From NCBI GenBank assembly GCA_036417435.1, contig CM070915.1:82461799-82525798 (forward strand): a stretch of 64,000 nucleotides of DNA, written 5' to 3'. The position numbers were made by a program, and so were the translations under genes. The stretch is from Inia geoffrensis. Its lineage: Eukaryota > Chordata > Mammalia > Artiodactyla > Iniidae. Positions 1-11,145 of the stretch are shown here, piece by piece. The notes under the pieces were generated by a model that was not told where the DNA came from, made no database searches, and worked only from the letters and a program-made list of their open reading frames with translations. Every line of letters begins with the position of its first letter. Within the stretch, counting starts at the first letter, position 1.

Positions 1-225
1 GGGTTAGCGTAAGTGTGAGGGCACGAGTTAGTGTTGGTGTACTGCTTAAGACAACGGCACCGATGAGGGTAAGGCCTCGGAAAAGGGTCACGTTCAGGGT
101 TTCGCTTAGGGTTAGGGTTAGGGAATGGGGAGGGATTAGGGTACAGGATAGGGTACGACAATGCTTAAGGGTTAGCGTACGTTTGAGGGCATGAGTTAGT
201 GTTTGTGTACTGGTTAAGTTTAGGG
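1..225 (+). repeat. Partial unit at window start: end of G, complete H
   Basis: Bases 1-57 are the last third of a G monomer. Bases 58-225 are a complete H that starts CACCGATGAGGG. The stretch matches 8065-8289 exactly where I compared it, including the rare AAGTTTAGGG near 217. Confidence 0.92.
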
Positions 226-1737
226 CATTGGTTAGGGTAGGGCATCGGAAGTGGGTCAGATTTAGGGATGGGGTTAGGGTTAGGGTTAAGGAATGGGGAG
301 GGATTAGGGTACAATTTAGGGTACGACAACGCTTAAGATTTAGCGTACGTGTGAGGGCACGAGTTAGTGTTGGTGTCCTGGTTAAGATTAGGGCACGGGT
401 GAGGGTAAGGCTTCGGGTGAGGGTCAGGGTTAGGATTCGGGTTAGGGTTAGGGTTAAGGAATGCAGAGGGATTAGGGTATGGCTTAGGATACGACAGTGC
501 TTAAGGGTTAGCGTTCGTGTGAGGGCAAGTGTTAGTGTTAGTGTCCTGGTTAAGATTAGGGCACGGGTGAGGGTAAGGCTTCAGGTGAGGGTCAGGGTTA
601 GGATTCGGGTTAGGGTTAGGTTTAGGGAATGGGGAAGGATTAGGGTACAGTTTAGGGTATGACAACGATTAAGGGTTAGCGTACGTGTGAGGGCACAATT
701 TAGTGTTGGTGTCCTGGTTAAGATTAGGGCACGGGTGAGGGTAAGGTTTCGGGTGAGGGTCAGGGATAGAATTCGGGTTAGGGTTAGGGTTACGGAATGG
801 GGAGATATTAGGGCACAGTTTAGGGTACCACAACGCTTAAGGTTTAGCGTACGTGTGAGGTCACTAGTTAGTGTTAGTGTACTGCTTACGATTAGGGCAC
901 GGGTGAGGGTAAGGCCTCGGAAGAGGGTCACGTTAAGGGTTAGGGTTAGGGTTAGGGTTAGGGAATGGGGACTGATTAGGGTACAGGTTAGGGTACGGCA
1001 ATGGCTTAGGGTTGGCGTACGTTAGAGGGCATGGGTTAGTGTTGATGTACTGGTTAAAATTAGGACACGGGTGAGGGTAAAGTTTCGGGTCAGTGTCATG
1101 GTTAGGTTTCAGGTTAGGGTTAGGGTTAGGGAATGGAGAGGGATTAGGGTACAGGTTAGGGTACCGCTGCGGTTTAGTGTTAGTGTACGTGTGAGGGCAC
1201 GAGTTAGTCTTGGTGTCCTGGTTAAGATTAGGGCACGGGTGAGGGTAAGGCTTCGGGTGAGGTTCAGGGTTAGGATTCGGGTTAGGGTTAGGGTTAGGGA
1301 ATGGAGAGGGATTAGGGTACAGGTTAGGGTGCGACAATGCTTAAGGGTTAGCGTAAGTGTGAGGGCACGAGTTAGTCTTGGTGTCCTGGTTAAGATTAGG
1401 GCACGGGTGAGGGTAAGGCTTCGGGTGAGGGTCAGGGTTAGGATTCGGGTTAGGGTTAGGGTTAGGGAATGGAGAGGGATTAGGGTACAGGTTAGGGTAC
1501 GACAATGCTTAACGGTTAGCGTAAGTGTGAGGGCACGAGTTAGTGTTGGTGTACTGCTTAAGACAACGGCACCGATGAGGGTAAGGCCTCGGAAAAGGGT
1601 CACGTTCAGGGTTTCGCTTAGGGTTAGGGTTAGGGAATGGGGAGGGATTAGGGTACAGGATAGGGTACGACAATGCTTAAGGGTTAGCGTACGTTTGAGG
1701 GCATGAGTTAGTGTTTGTGTACTGGTTAAGATTAGGG
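226..1737 (+). repeat. HOR unit 1, 9-mer A-B-C-D-E-F-G'-G-H
   Basis: Monomers start at 226, 394, 562, 730, 898, 1066, 1234, 1402 and 1570. Private variants are GTATGGCTTAGG in B, CACAATTTAG in C, GGGGACTGATT in E and GGGTCAGTG in F. All are shared with the unit at 8290. Confidence 0.93.
940..963 (+). other. Perfect (TTAGGG)4 run in monomer E, G-quadruplex capable
   Basis: Four exact hexamers are flanked by TAAGGG on the left and AATGGGG on the right, giving six consecutive G-tracts with 3-base loops. The same run occurs once per unit in each E (offset 42-65 of the monomer). It is the longest regular telomeric run in the window. Folding is known for this motif as single-stranded DNA or RNA but is inferred here. 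Confidence 0.85.
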
Positions 1738-3081
1738 CATTGGTTAGGGTAGGGCATCGGAAGTGGGTAAGATTTAGGGATGGGGTTAGGGTTAGGGTTA
1801 AGGAATGGGGAGGGATTAGGGTACAATTTAGGGTACGACAACGCTTAAGGTTTAGCGTACATGTGAGGGCACGAGTTAGTGTTGGTGTCCTGGTTAAGAT
1901 TAGGGCACGGGTGAGGGTAAGGCTTCGGGTGAGGGTCAGGGTTAGGATTCGGGTTAGGGTTAGGGTTAAGGAATGCAGAGGGATTAGGGTACAGCTTAGG
2001 GTACGACAGTGCTTAAGGGTTAGCGTTCGTGTGAGGTCAAGGGTTAGTGTTAGTGTCCTGGTTAAGATTAGGGCACGGGTGAGGGTAACGCTTCAGGTGA
2101 GGGTCAGGTTTAGGATTCGGGTTAGGGTTAGGGTTAGGGAATGGGGAAGGATTAGGGTACAGTTTAGGGTACGACAACGATTAAGGGTTAGCGTACGTGT
2201 GAGGGCACAAGTTAGTGTTGGTGTCCTGGTTAAGATTAGGGCACGGGTGAGGGTAAGGTTTTGGGTGAGGGTCAGGGATAGAATTCGGGTTAGGGTTAGG
2301 GTTAGGGAATGGGGAGATATTAGGGCACAGTTTAGGGTACCACAACGCTTAAGGTTTAGCGTACGTGTGAGGTCACTAGTTAGTGTTAGTGTACTGCTTA
2401 CGATTAAGGCACGGGTGAGGGTAAGGCCTCGGAAGAGGGTCACGTTAAGGGTTAGGGTTAGGGTTAGGGTTAGGGAATGGGGATTGATTAGGGTACAGGT
2501 TAGGGTACGGCAATGGCTTAGGGTTGGCGTACGTTAGAGGGCATGGGTTAGTGTTGATGTACTGGTTAAAATTAGGACACGGGTGAGGGTAAAGTTTCGG
2601 ATGAGTGTCATGGTTAGGTTTCAGGTTAGGGTTAGGGTTAGGGAATGGAGAGGGATTAGGGTACAGGTTAGGCTACCGCTGTGGTTTAGTGTTAGCGTAC
2701 GTTTGAGGGCACGAGTTAGTCTTGGTGTCCTGGTTAAGATTAGGGCACGGGTGAGGGTAAGGCTTCGGGTGAGGGTCAGGGTTAGGATTCGGGTTAGGGT
2801 TATGGTTAGGGAATGGGGAGGGATTAGGGTACAGGTTAGGGTACGACAATGCTTAAGGGTTAGCGTAAGTGTGAGGGCACGAGTTAGTGTTGGTGTACTG
2901 GTTAAGACAACGGCACCGATGAGGGTAAGGCCTCGGAAAAGGGTCACTTTCAGGGTTTCGCTTAGGGTTAGGGTTAGAGAAGGGGGAGGGATTAGGGTAC
3001 AGGATAGGGTACGACAATGCTTAAGGGTTAGCGTACGTTTGAGGGCATGAGTTAGTGTTTGTGTCCTGGTTAAGATTAGGG
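1738..3081 (+). repeat. HOR unit 2, 8-mer
   Basis: A to H in order. D has the beta-like TTTTGGGTG. F has GCTGTGGTTTAG, G has GGTTATGGTTAGGG and H has CACTTTCAGGG and GAGAAGGGGG. All recur at 9802. Confidence 0.92.
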
Positions 3082-4425
3082 CATTGGTTAGGGTAGGGCA
3101 TCGGAAGTGGGTCAGGTTTAGGGATGGGGTTAGGGTTAGGGTTAAGGAATGGGGAGGGATTAGGGTACAATATAGGGTACGACAACGCTTAAGGTTTAGC
3201 GTACGTGTGAGGGCACGAGTTAGTGTTGGTGTCCTGGTTAAGATAAGGGCACGGGTGAGGGTAAGGCTTCGGGTGAGGGTCAGGGTTAGAATTCGGGTTA
3301 GGGTTAGGGTTAAGGAATGCAGAGGGATTAGGGTACAGCTTAGGGTACGAGAGTGCTTAAGGGTTAGCGTTCGTGTGAGAGCAAGGGTTAGTGTTAGTGT
3401 CCTGGTTAAGATTAGGGCACGGGTGAGGATAAGGCTTCAGGTGAGGGTCAGGGTTAGGATTCGGGTTAGGTTTAGGGTTAGGGAATGGGGAGGGATTAGG
3501 GTACAGTTTAGGGTACGACAACGATTAAGGGTTAGCGTACGTGTGAGGGCACAAGTTAGTGTTGGTGTCCTGGTTAAGATTAGGGCACGGGTGAGGGTAA
3601 GGTTTCGGGTGAGGGTCAGGGATAGAATTCGGGTTAGGGTTAGGGTTACGGAATGGGGAGATATTAGGGCACAGTTTAGGGTACCACAACGCTTAAGGTT
3701 TAGCGTACGTGTGAGGTCACTAGTTAGTGTTAGCGTACTGCTTACGATTAGGGCACGGGTGAGGGTAAGGCCTCGGAAGAGGGTCACGTTAAGGGTTAGG
3801 GTTAGGGTTAGGGTTAGGGAATGGGGATTGATTAGGGTACAGGTTAGGGTACGGCAATGGCTTAGGGTTGGCGTACGTTAGAGGGCATGGGTTAGTGTTG
3901 ATGTACTGGTTAAAATTAGGACACGGGTGAGGGTAAAGTTTCGGGTGAGTGTCATGGTTAGGTTTCAGGTTAGGGTTAGGGTTAGGGAATGGAGAGGGAT
4001 TAGGGTACAGGTTAGGGTACCGCTGCGGTTTAGTGTTAGCGTACGTTTGAGGGCACGAGTTAGTCTTGGTGTCCTGGTTAAGATTTGGACACGGGTGAGG
4101 GTAAGGCTTCGGGTGAGGGTCAGGGTTAGGATTCGGGTTAGGGTTAGGGTTAGGGAATGGAGAGGGATTAGGGTACAGGTTAGAGTACGACAATGCTTAA
4201 GGGTTAGCGTAAGTGTGAGGGCACGAGTTAGTGTTGGTGTACTGGTTAAGACAACGGCACCGATGAGGGTAAGGCCTCGGAAAAGGGTCACGTTCAGTGT
4301 TTCGCTTAGGGTTAGGGTTAGGGAATGGGGAGGGATTAGGGTACAGGATAGGGTACGACAATGCTTAAGGGTTAGCGTACGTTTGAGGGCATGAGTTAGT
4401 GTTTGTGTCCTGGTTAAGATTAGGG
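3082..4425 (+). repeat. HOR unit 3, 8-mer
   Basis: A to H in order. A has ACAATATAGGG. B has gained a second EcoRI site at 3289-3294 through one substitution. C has GAGGATAAGG. The copy at 11146 shares these. Confidence 0.92.
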
Positions 4426-4929
4426 CATTGGTTAGGGTAGGGCATCGGAAGTGGGTCAGGTTTAGGGATGGGGTTAGGGTTAGGGTTAAGGAATGGGGAG
4501 GGATTAGGGTACAATTTAGGGTACGACAACGCTTAAGGTTTAGCTTACGTGTGAGTGCACGAGTTAGTGTTGGTGTCCTGGTTAAGATTAGGGCACGGGT
4601 GTGGGTAAGGCTTCGGGCGAGGGTCAGGGTTAGGATTCGGGTTAGGGTTAGGGTTAGGGAATGGAGAGGGATTAGGGTACAGGTTAGGGTACGACAATGC
4701 TTAAGGGTTAGCGTAAGTGTGAGGGCACGAGTTAGTGTTGGTGTACTGCTTAAGACAACGGCACCGATGAGGGTAAGGCCTCGGTAAAGGGACACGTTCA
4801 GGGTTTCGCTTAGGGTTAGGGTTAGGGAATGGGGAGGGATTAGGGTACAGGATAGGGTACGACAATGCTTAAGGGTTAGCGTACGTTTGAGGGCATGAGT
4901 TAGTGTTTGTGTACTGGTTAAGATTAGGG
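4426..4929 (+). repeat. HOR unit 4, 3-mer A-G-H
   Basis: A (4426), G (4594) and H (4762). Monomers B to F are absent, a loss of 840 bp. The start of G carries GGGTGTGGGTAAGG and TTCGGGCGAGGG, private to the Region I 3-mers. Confidence 0.92.
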
Positions 4930-6273
4930 CATTGGTTAGGGTAGGGCATCGGAAGTCGGTCAGATTTAGGGATGGGGTTAGGGTTAGGGTTAAGGAATGG
5001 GGAGGGATTAGGGTACAATTTAGGGTACGACAACGCTTAAGGTTTAGCGTACGTGTGAGGGCACGAGTTAGTGTTGGTGTCCTGGTTAAGATTAGGGCAC
5101 GGGTGAGGGTAAGGCTTCGGGTGAGGGTCAGGGTTAGGATTCGGGTTAGGGTTAGGGTTAAAGAATGCAGAGGGATTAGGGTACAGCTTAGGGTACGAAA
5201 GTACTTAAGGGTTAGCGTTCGTGTGAGGGCAAGGGTTAGTGTTAGTGTCCTGGTTAAGATTAGGGCACGGGTGAGGATAAGGCTTCAGGTGAGGGTCAGG
5301 GTTAGGATTCGGGTTAGGTTTAGGGTTAGGGAATGGGGAGGGATTAGGGTACAGTTTAGGGTACGACAACGATTAAGGGTTAGCGTACGTGTGAGGGCAC
5401 AAGTTAGTGTTGGTGTCCTGGTTAAGATTAGGGCACGGGTGAGGGTAAGGTTTCGGGTGAGGGTCAGGGATAGAATTCGGGTTAGGGTTAGGGTTACGGA
5501 ATGGGGAGATATTAGGGCACATTTTAGGGTACCACAACGCTTAAGGTTTAGCGTACGTGTGAGGTCACTAGTTAGTGTTAGCGTACTGCTTACGATTAGG
5601 GCACGGGTGAGGGTAAGGCCTCGGAAGAGGGTCACGTTAAGGGTTAGGGTTAGGGTTAGGGTTAGGGAATGGGGATTGATTAGGGTACAGGTTAGGGTAC
5701 GGCAATGGCTTAGGGTTGGCGTACGTTAGAGGGCATGGGTTAGTGTTGATGTACTGGTTAAAATTAGGACACGGGTGAGGGTAAAGTTTCGGGTGAGTGT
5801 CATGGTTAGGTTTCAGGTTAGGGTTAGGGTTAGGGAATGGAGAGGGATTAGGGTACAGGTTAGGGTACCGCTGCGGTTTAGTGTTAGCGTACGTTTGAGG
5901 GCACGAGTTAGTCTTGGTGTCCTGGTTAAGATTTGGGCACGGGTGAGGGTAAGGCTTCGGGTGAGGGTCAGGGTTAGGATTCGGGTTAGGGTTAGGGTTA
6001 GGGAATGGAGAGGGATTAGGGTACAGGTTAGGGTACGACAATGCTTAAGGGTTAGCGTAAGTGTGAGGGCACGAGTTAGTGTTGGTGTACTGGTTAAGAC
6101 AACGGCACCGATGAGGGTAAGGCCTCGTAAAAGGGTCACGTTCAGTGTTTCGCTTAGGGTTAGGGTTAGGGAATGGGGAGGGATTAGGGTACAGGATAGG
6201 GTACGACAATGCTTAAGGGTTAGCGTACGTTTGAGGGCATGAGTTAGTGTTTGTGTCCTGGTTAAGATTAGGG
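4930..6273 (+). repeat. HOR unit 5, 8-mer
   Basis: A to H in order. A has GAAGTCGGTCAG and B has GTTAAAGAATGC and GAAAGTACTTAAGG. Its A monomer and B start at 4984-5151 served as my hexamer-by-hexamer reference. Confidence 0.92.
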
Positions 6274-6777
6274 CATTGGTTAGGGTAGGGCATCGGAAGT
6301 GGGTCAGGTTTAGGGATGGGGTTAGGGTTAGGGTTAAGGAATGGGGAGGGATTAGGGTACAATTTAGGGTACGACAACACTTAAGGTTTAGCGTACGTGT
6401 GAGGGCACGAGTTAGTGTTGGTGTCCTGGTTAAGATTAGGGCACGGGTGTGGGTAAGGCTTCGGGCGAGGGTCAGGGTTAGGATTCGTGTTAGGGTTAGG
6501 GTTAGGGAATGGAGAGGGATTAGGGTACAGGTTAGGGTACGACAATGCTTAAGGGTTAGCGTAAGTGTGAGGGCACGAGTTAGTGTTGGTGTACTGCTTA
6601 AGACAACGGCACCGATGAGGGTAAGGCCTCGGTAAAGGGTCACGTTCAGGGTTTCGCTTAGGGTTAGGGTTAGGGAATGGGGAGGGATTAGGGTACAGGA
6701 TAGGGTACGACAATGCTTAAGGGTTAGCGTACGTTTGAGGGCATGAGTTAGTGTTTGTGTACTGGTTAAGATTAGGG
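6274..6777 (+). repeat. HOR unit 6, 3-mer A-G-H
   Basis: Same composition and private G variants as the 3-mer at 4426, with ACAACACTTAAGG in A and GATTCGTGTTAGGG in G. The two 3-mers are therefore copies of one founder that later diverged. Confidence 0.91.
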
Positions 6778-8289
6778 CATTGGTCAGGGTAGGGCATCAG
6801 AAGTCGGTCAGATTTAGGGATGGGGTTAGGGTTAGGGTTAAGGAATGGGGAGGGATTAGGGTACAATTTAGGGTACGACAACGCTTAAGGTTTAGCGTAC
6901 GTGTGAGGGCACGAGTTAGTGTTGGTGTCCTGGTTAAGATTAGGGCACGGTTGAGGGTAAGGCTTCGGGTGAGGGTCAGGGTTAGGATTCGGGTTAGGGT
7001 TAGGGTTAAGGAATGCAGAGGGATTAGGGTACAACTTAGGGTACGACAGTGCTTAAGGGTTGGCGTTAGTGTGAGGGCAAGTGTTAGTGTTAGTGTCCTG
7101 GTTAAGATTAGGGCACGGGTGAGGGTAAGGCTTCAGGTGAGGGTCAGGGTTAGGATTCGGGTTAGGGTTAGGTTTAGGGAATGGGGAAGGATTAGGGTAC
7201 AGTTTAGGGTACGACAACGATTAAGGGTTAGCGTACGTGTGAGGGCACAAGTTAGTGTTGGTGTCCTGGTTAAGATTAGGGCACGGGTGAGGGTAAGGTT
7301 TCGGGTGAGGGTCAGGGATAGAATTCGGGTTAGGGTTAGGGTTAGGGAATGGGGAGATATTAGGGCACAGTTTAGGGTACCACAAGGCTTAAGGTTTAGC
7401 GTACGTGTGAGGTAACTAGTTAGTGTTAGTGTACTGCTTACGATTAGGGCACGGGTGAGGGTAAGGCCTCGGAAGAGGGTCACGTTAAGGGTTAGGGTTA
7501 GGGTTAGGGTTAGGGAATGGGGATTGATTAGGGTACAGGTTAGGGTACGGCAATGGCTTAGGGTTGGCGTACGTTACAGGGCATGGGTTAGTGTTGATGT
7601 ACTGGTTAAAATTAGGACACGGGTGAGGGTAAAGTTTCGTGTGAGTGTCATGGTTAGGTTTCAGGTTAGGGTTAGGGTTAGGGAATGGAGATGGATTAGG
7701 GTACAGGTTAGGGTACCGCTGCGGTTTAGTGTTAGCGTAGGTGTGATGGCACGAGTTAGTCTTGGTGTCCTGGTTAAGTTTAGGGCACGGGTGAGGGTAA
7801 GGCTTCGGGTGAGGGTCACGGTTAGGATTCGGGTTAGGGTTAGGGTTAGGGAATGCAGAGGGATTAGGGTACAGGTTAGGGTACGACAATGCTTAAGGGT
7901 TAGCGTAAGTGTGAGGGCACGAGTTAGTCTTGGTGTCCTGGTTAAGATTAGGGAACGGGTGAGGGTAAGGCTTCGGGTGAGGGTCAGGGTTAGGATTCGG
8001 GTTAGGGTTAGGGTTAGGGAATGGAGAGGGATTAGGGTACAGATTAGGGTACGACAATGCTTAAGGGTTAGCGTAAGTGTGAGGGCACGAGTTAGTGTTG
8101 GTGTACTGCTTAAGACAACGGCACCGATGAGGGTAAGGCCTCGGAAAAGGGTCACGTTCAGGGTTTCGCTTAGGGTTAGGGTTAGGGAATGGGGAGGGAT
8201 TAGGGTACAGGATAGGGTACGACAATGCTTAAGGGTTAGCGTACGTTTGAGGGCATGAGTTAGTGTTTGTGTACTGGTTAAGTTTAGGG
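6778..8289 (+). repeat. HOR unit 7, 9-mer
   Basis: A-B-C-D-E-F-G'-G-H. Private variants include GGTCAGGGTAGGGCATCAG in A, GGTTGAGGG at the A/B border, CACAAGGCTTAAGG in D and GTAGGTGTGATGG in F. Only its A has a counterpart in the second super-unit (14842). Confidence 0.92.
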
Positions 8290-9801
8290 CATTGGTTAGG
8301 GTAGGGCATCGGAAGTGGGTCAGATTTAGGGATGGGGTTAGGGTTAGGGTTAAGGAATGGGGAGGGATTAGGGTACAATTTAGGGTACGACAACGCTTAA
8401 GATTTAGCGTACGTGTGAGGGCACGAGTTAGTGTTGGTGTCCTGGTTAAGATTAGGGCACGGGTGAGGGTAAGGCTTCGGGTGAGGGTCAGGGTTAGGAT
8501 TCGGGTTAGGGTTAGGGTTAAGGAATGCAGAGGGATTAGGGTATGGCTTAGGATACGACAGTGCTTAAGGGTTAGCGTTCGTGTGAGGGCAAGTGTTAGT
8601 GTTAGTGTCCTGGTTAAGATTAGGGCACGGGTGAGGGTAAGGCTTCAGGTGAGGGTCAGGGTTAGGATTCGGGTTAGGGTTAGGTTTAGGGAATGGGGAA
8701 GGATTAGGGTACAGTTTAGGGTATGACAACGATTAAGGGTTAGCGTACGTGTGAGGGCACAATTTAGTGTTGGTGTCCTGGTTAAGATTAGGGCACGGGT
8801 GAGGGTAAGGTTTCGGGTGAGGGTCAGGGATAGAATTCGGGTTAGGGTTAGGGTTACGGAATGGGGAGATATTAGGGCACAGTTTAGGGTACCACAACGC
8901 TTAAGGTTTAGCGTACGTGTGAGGTCACTAGTTAGTGTTAGTGTACTGCTTACGATTAGGGCACGGGTGAGGGTAAGGCCTCGGAAGAGGGTCACGTTAA
9001 GGGTTAGGGTTAGGGTTAGGGTTAGGGAATGGGGACTGATTAGGGTACAGGTTAGGGTACGGCAATGGCTTAGGGTTGGCGTACGTTAGAGGGCATGGGT
9101 TAGTGTTGATGTACTGGTTAAAATTAGGACACGGGTGAGGGTAAAGTTTCGGGTCAGTGTCATGGTTAGGTTTCAGGTTAGGGTTAGGGTTAGGGAATGG
9201 AGAGGGATTAGGGTACAGGTTAGGGTACCGCTGCGGTTTAGTGTTAGTGTACGTGTGAGGGCACGAGTTAGTCTTGGTGTCCTGGTTAAGATTAGGGCAC
9301 GGGTGAGGGTAAGGCTTCGGGTGAGGGTCAGGGTTAGGATTCGGGTTAGGGTTAGGGTTAGGGAATGGAGAGGGATTAGGGTACAGGTTAGGGTGCGACA
9401 ATGCTTAAGGGTTAGCGTAAGTGTGAGGGCACGAGTTAGTCTTGGTGTCCTGGTTAAGATTAGGGCACGGGTGAGGGTAAGGCTTCGGGTGAGGGTCAGG
9501 GTTAGGATTCGGGTTAGGGTTAGGGTTAGGGAATGGAGAGGGATTAGGGTACAGGTTAGGGTACGACAATGCTTAACGGTTAGCGTAAGTGTGAGGGCAC
9601 GAGTTAGTGTTGGTGTACTGCTTAAGACAACGGCACCGATGAGGGTAAGGCCTCGGAAAAGGGTCACGTTCAGGGTTTCGCTTAGGGTTAGGGTTAGGGA
9701 ATGGGGAGGGATTAGGGTACAGGATAGGGTACGACAATGCTTAAGGGTTAGCGTACGTTTGAGGGCATGAGTTAGTGTTTGTGTACTGGTTAAGATTAGG
9801 G
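8290..9801 (+). repeat. HOR unit 8, 9-mer, copy of unit 1
   Basis: It lies exactly 8,064 bp after unit 1 and is nearly identical. The clearest difference is GGGTCAGGG here against GGTTCAGGG near 1263. Confidence 0.92.
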
Positions 9802-11145
9802 CATTGGTTAGGGTAGGGCATCGGAAGTGGGTAAGATTTAGGGATGGGGTTAGGGTTAGGGTTAAGGAATGGGGAGGGATTAGGGTACAATTTAGGGTAC
9901 GACAACGCTTAAGGTTTAGCGTACATGTGAGGGCACGAGTTAGTGTTGGTGTCCTGGTTAAGATTAGGGCACGGGTGAGGGTAAGGCTTCGGGTGAGGGT
10001 CAGGGTTAGGATTCGGGTTAGGGTTAGGGTTAAGGAATGCAGAGGGATTCGGGTACAGCTTAGGGTACGACAGTGCTTAAGGGTTAGCGTTCGTGTGAGG
10101 TCAAGGGTTAGTGTTAGTGTCCTGGTTAAGATTAGGGCACGGGTGAGGGTAACGCTTCAGGTGAGGGTCAGGTTTAGGATTCGGGTTAGGGTTAGGGTTA
10201 GGGAATGGGGAAGGATTAGGGTACAGTTTAGGGTACGACAACGATTAAGGGTTAGCGTACGTGTGAGGGCACAAGTTAGTGTTGGTGTCCTGGTTAAGAT
10301 TAGGGCACGGGTGAGGGTAAGGTTTTGGGTGAGGGTCAGGGATAGAATTCGGGTTAGGGTTAGGGTTAGGGAATGGGGAGATATTAGGGCACAGTTTAGG
10401 GTACCACAACGCTTAAGGTTTAGCGTACGTGTGAGGTCACTAGTTAGTGTTAGTGTACTGCTTACGATTAGGGCACGGGTGAGGGTAAGGCCTCGGAAGA
10501 GGGTCACGTTAAGGGTTAGGGTTAGGGTTAGGGTTAGGGAATGGGGATTGATTAGGGTACAGGTTAGGGTACGGCAATGGCTTAGGGTTGGCGTACGTTA
10601 GAGGGCATGGGTTAGTGTTGATGTACTGGTTAAAATTAGGACACGGGTGAGGGTAAAGTTTCGGATGAGTGTCATGGTTAGGTTTCAGGTTAGGGTTAGG
10701 GTTAGGGAATGGAGAGGGATTAGGGTACAGGTTAGGGTACCGCTGTGGTTTAGTGTTAGCGTACGTTTGAGGGCACGAGTTAGTCTTGGTGTCCTGGTTA
10801 AGATTAGGGCACGGGTGAGGGTAAGGCTTCGGGTGAGGGTCAGGGTTAGGATTCGGGTTAGGGTTATGGTTAGGGAATGGGGAGGGATTAGGGTACAGGT
10901 TACGGTACGACAATGCTTAAGGGTTAGCGTAAGTGTGAGGGCACGAGTTAGTGTTGGTGTACTGGTTAAGACAACGGCACCGATGAGGGTAAGGCCTCGG
11001 AAAAGGGTCACTTTCAGGGTTTCGCTTAGGGTTAGGGTTAGAGAAGGGGGAGGGATTAGGGTACAGGATAGGGTACGACAATGCTTAAGGGTTAGCGTAC
11101 GTTTGAGGGCATGAGTTAGTGTTTGTGTCCTGGTTAAGATTAGGG
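9802..11145 (+). repeat. HOR unit 9, 8-mer, copy of unit 2
   Basis: It shares the unit 2 variants. New substitutions are GGATTCGGGTACAGC near 10,048 in B and GGTTACGGTACG near 10,905 in G. Confidence 0.92.

Larger units (their letters stand above)
1..8064 (+). repeat. Region I super-unit, copy 1
   Basis: Base 1 corresponds to base 8065. This copy contains the end of a G monomer, an H monomer, seven complete HOR units (226-8289, overlapping the copy boundary) and the rare variants GTATGGCTTAGGATACG near 477 and GATTTAGCG near 341. Its true left boundary lies outside the window. Confidence 0.93.

Noticed and set aside
58..225. tRNA, rRNA or small RNA promoter boxes
   Set aside because: No cloverleaf, A-box/B-box pair or conserved rRNA segment could be recognised. 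Apparent matches recur in every monomer and are hexamer variants.
5044..5061. CENP-B box or other known centromere motif
   Set aside because: The core (TTAGCGTACGTG) does not match the CENP-B box pattern. A centromere role is not supported.
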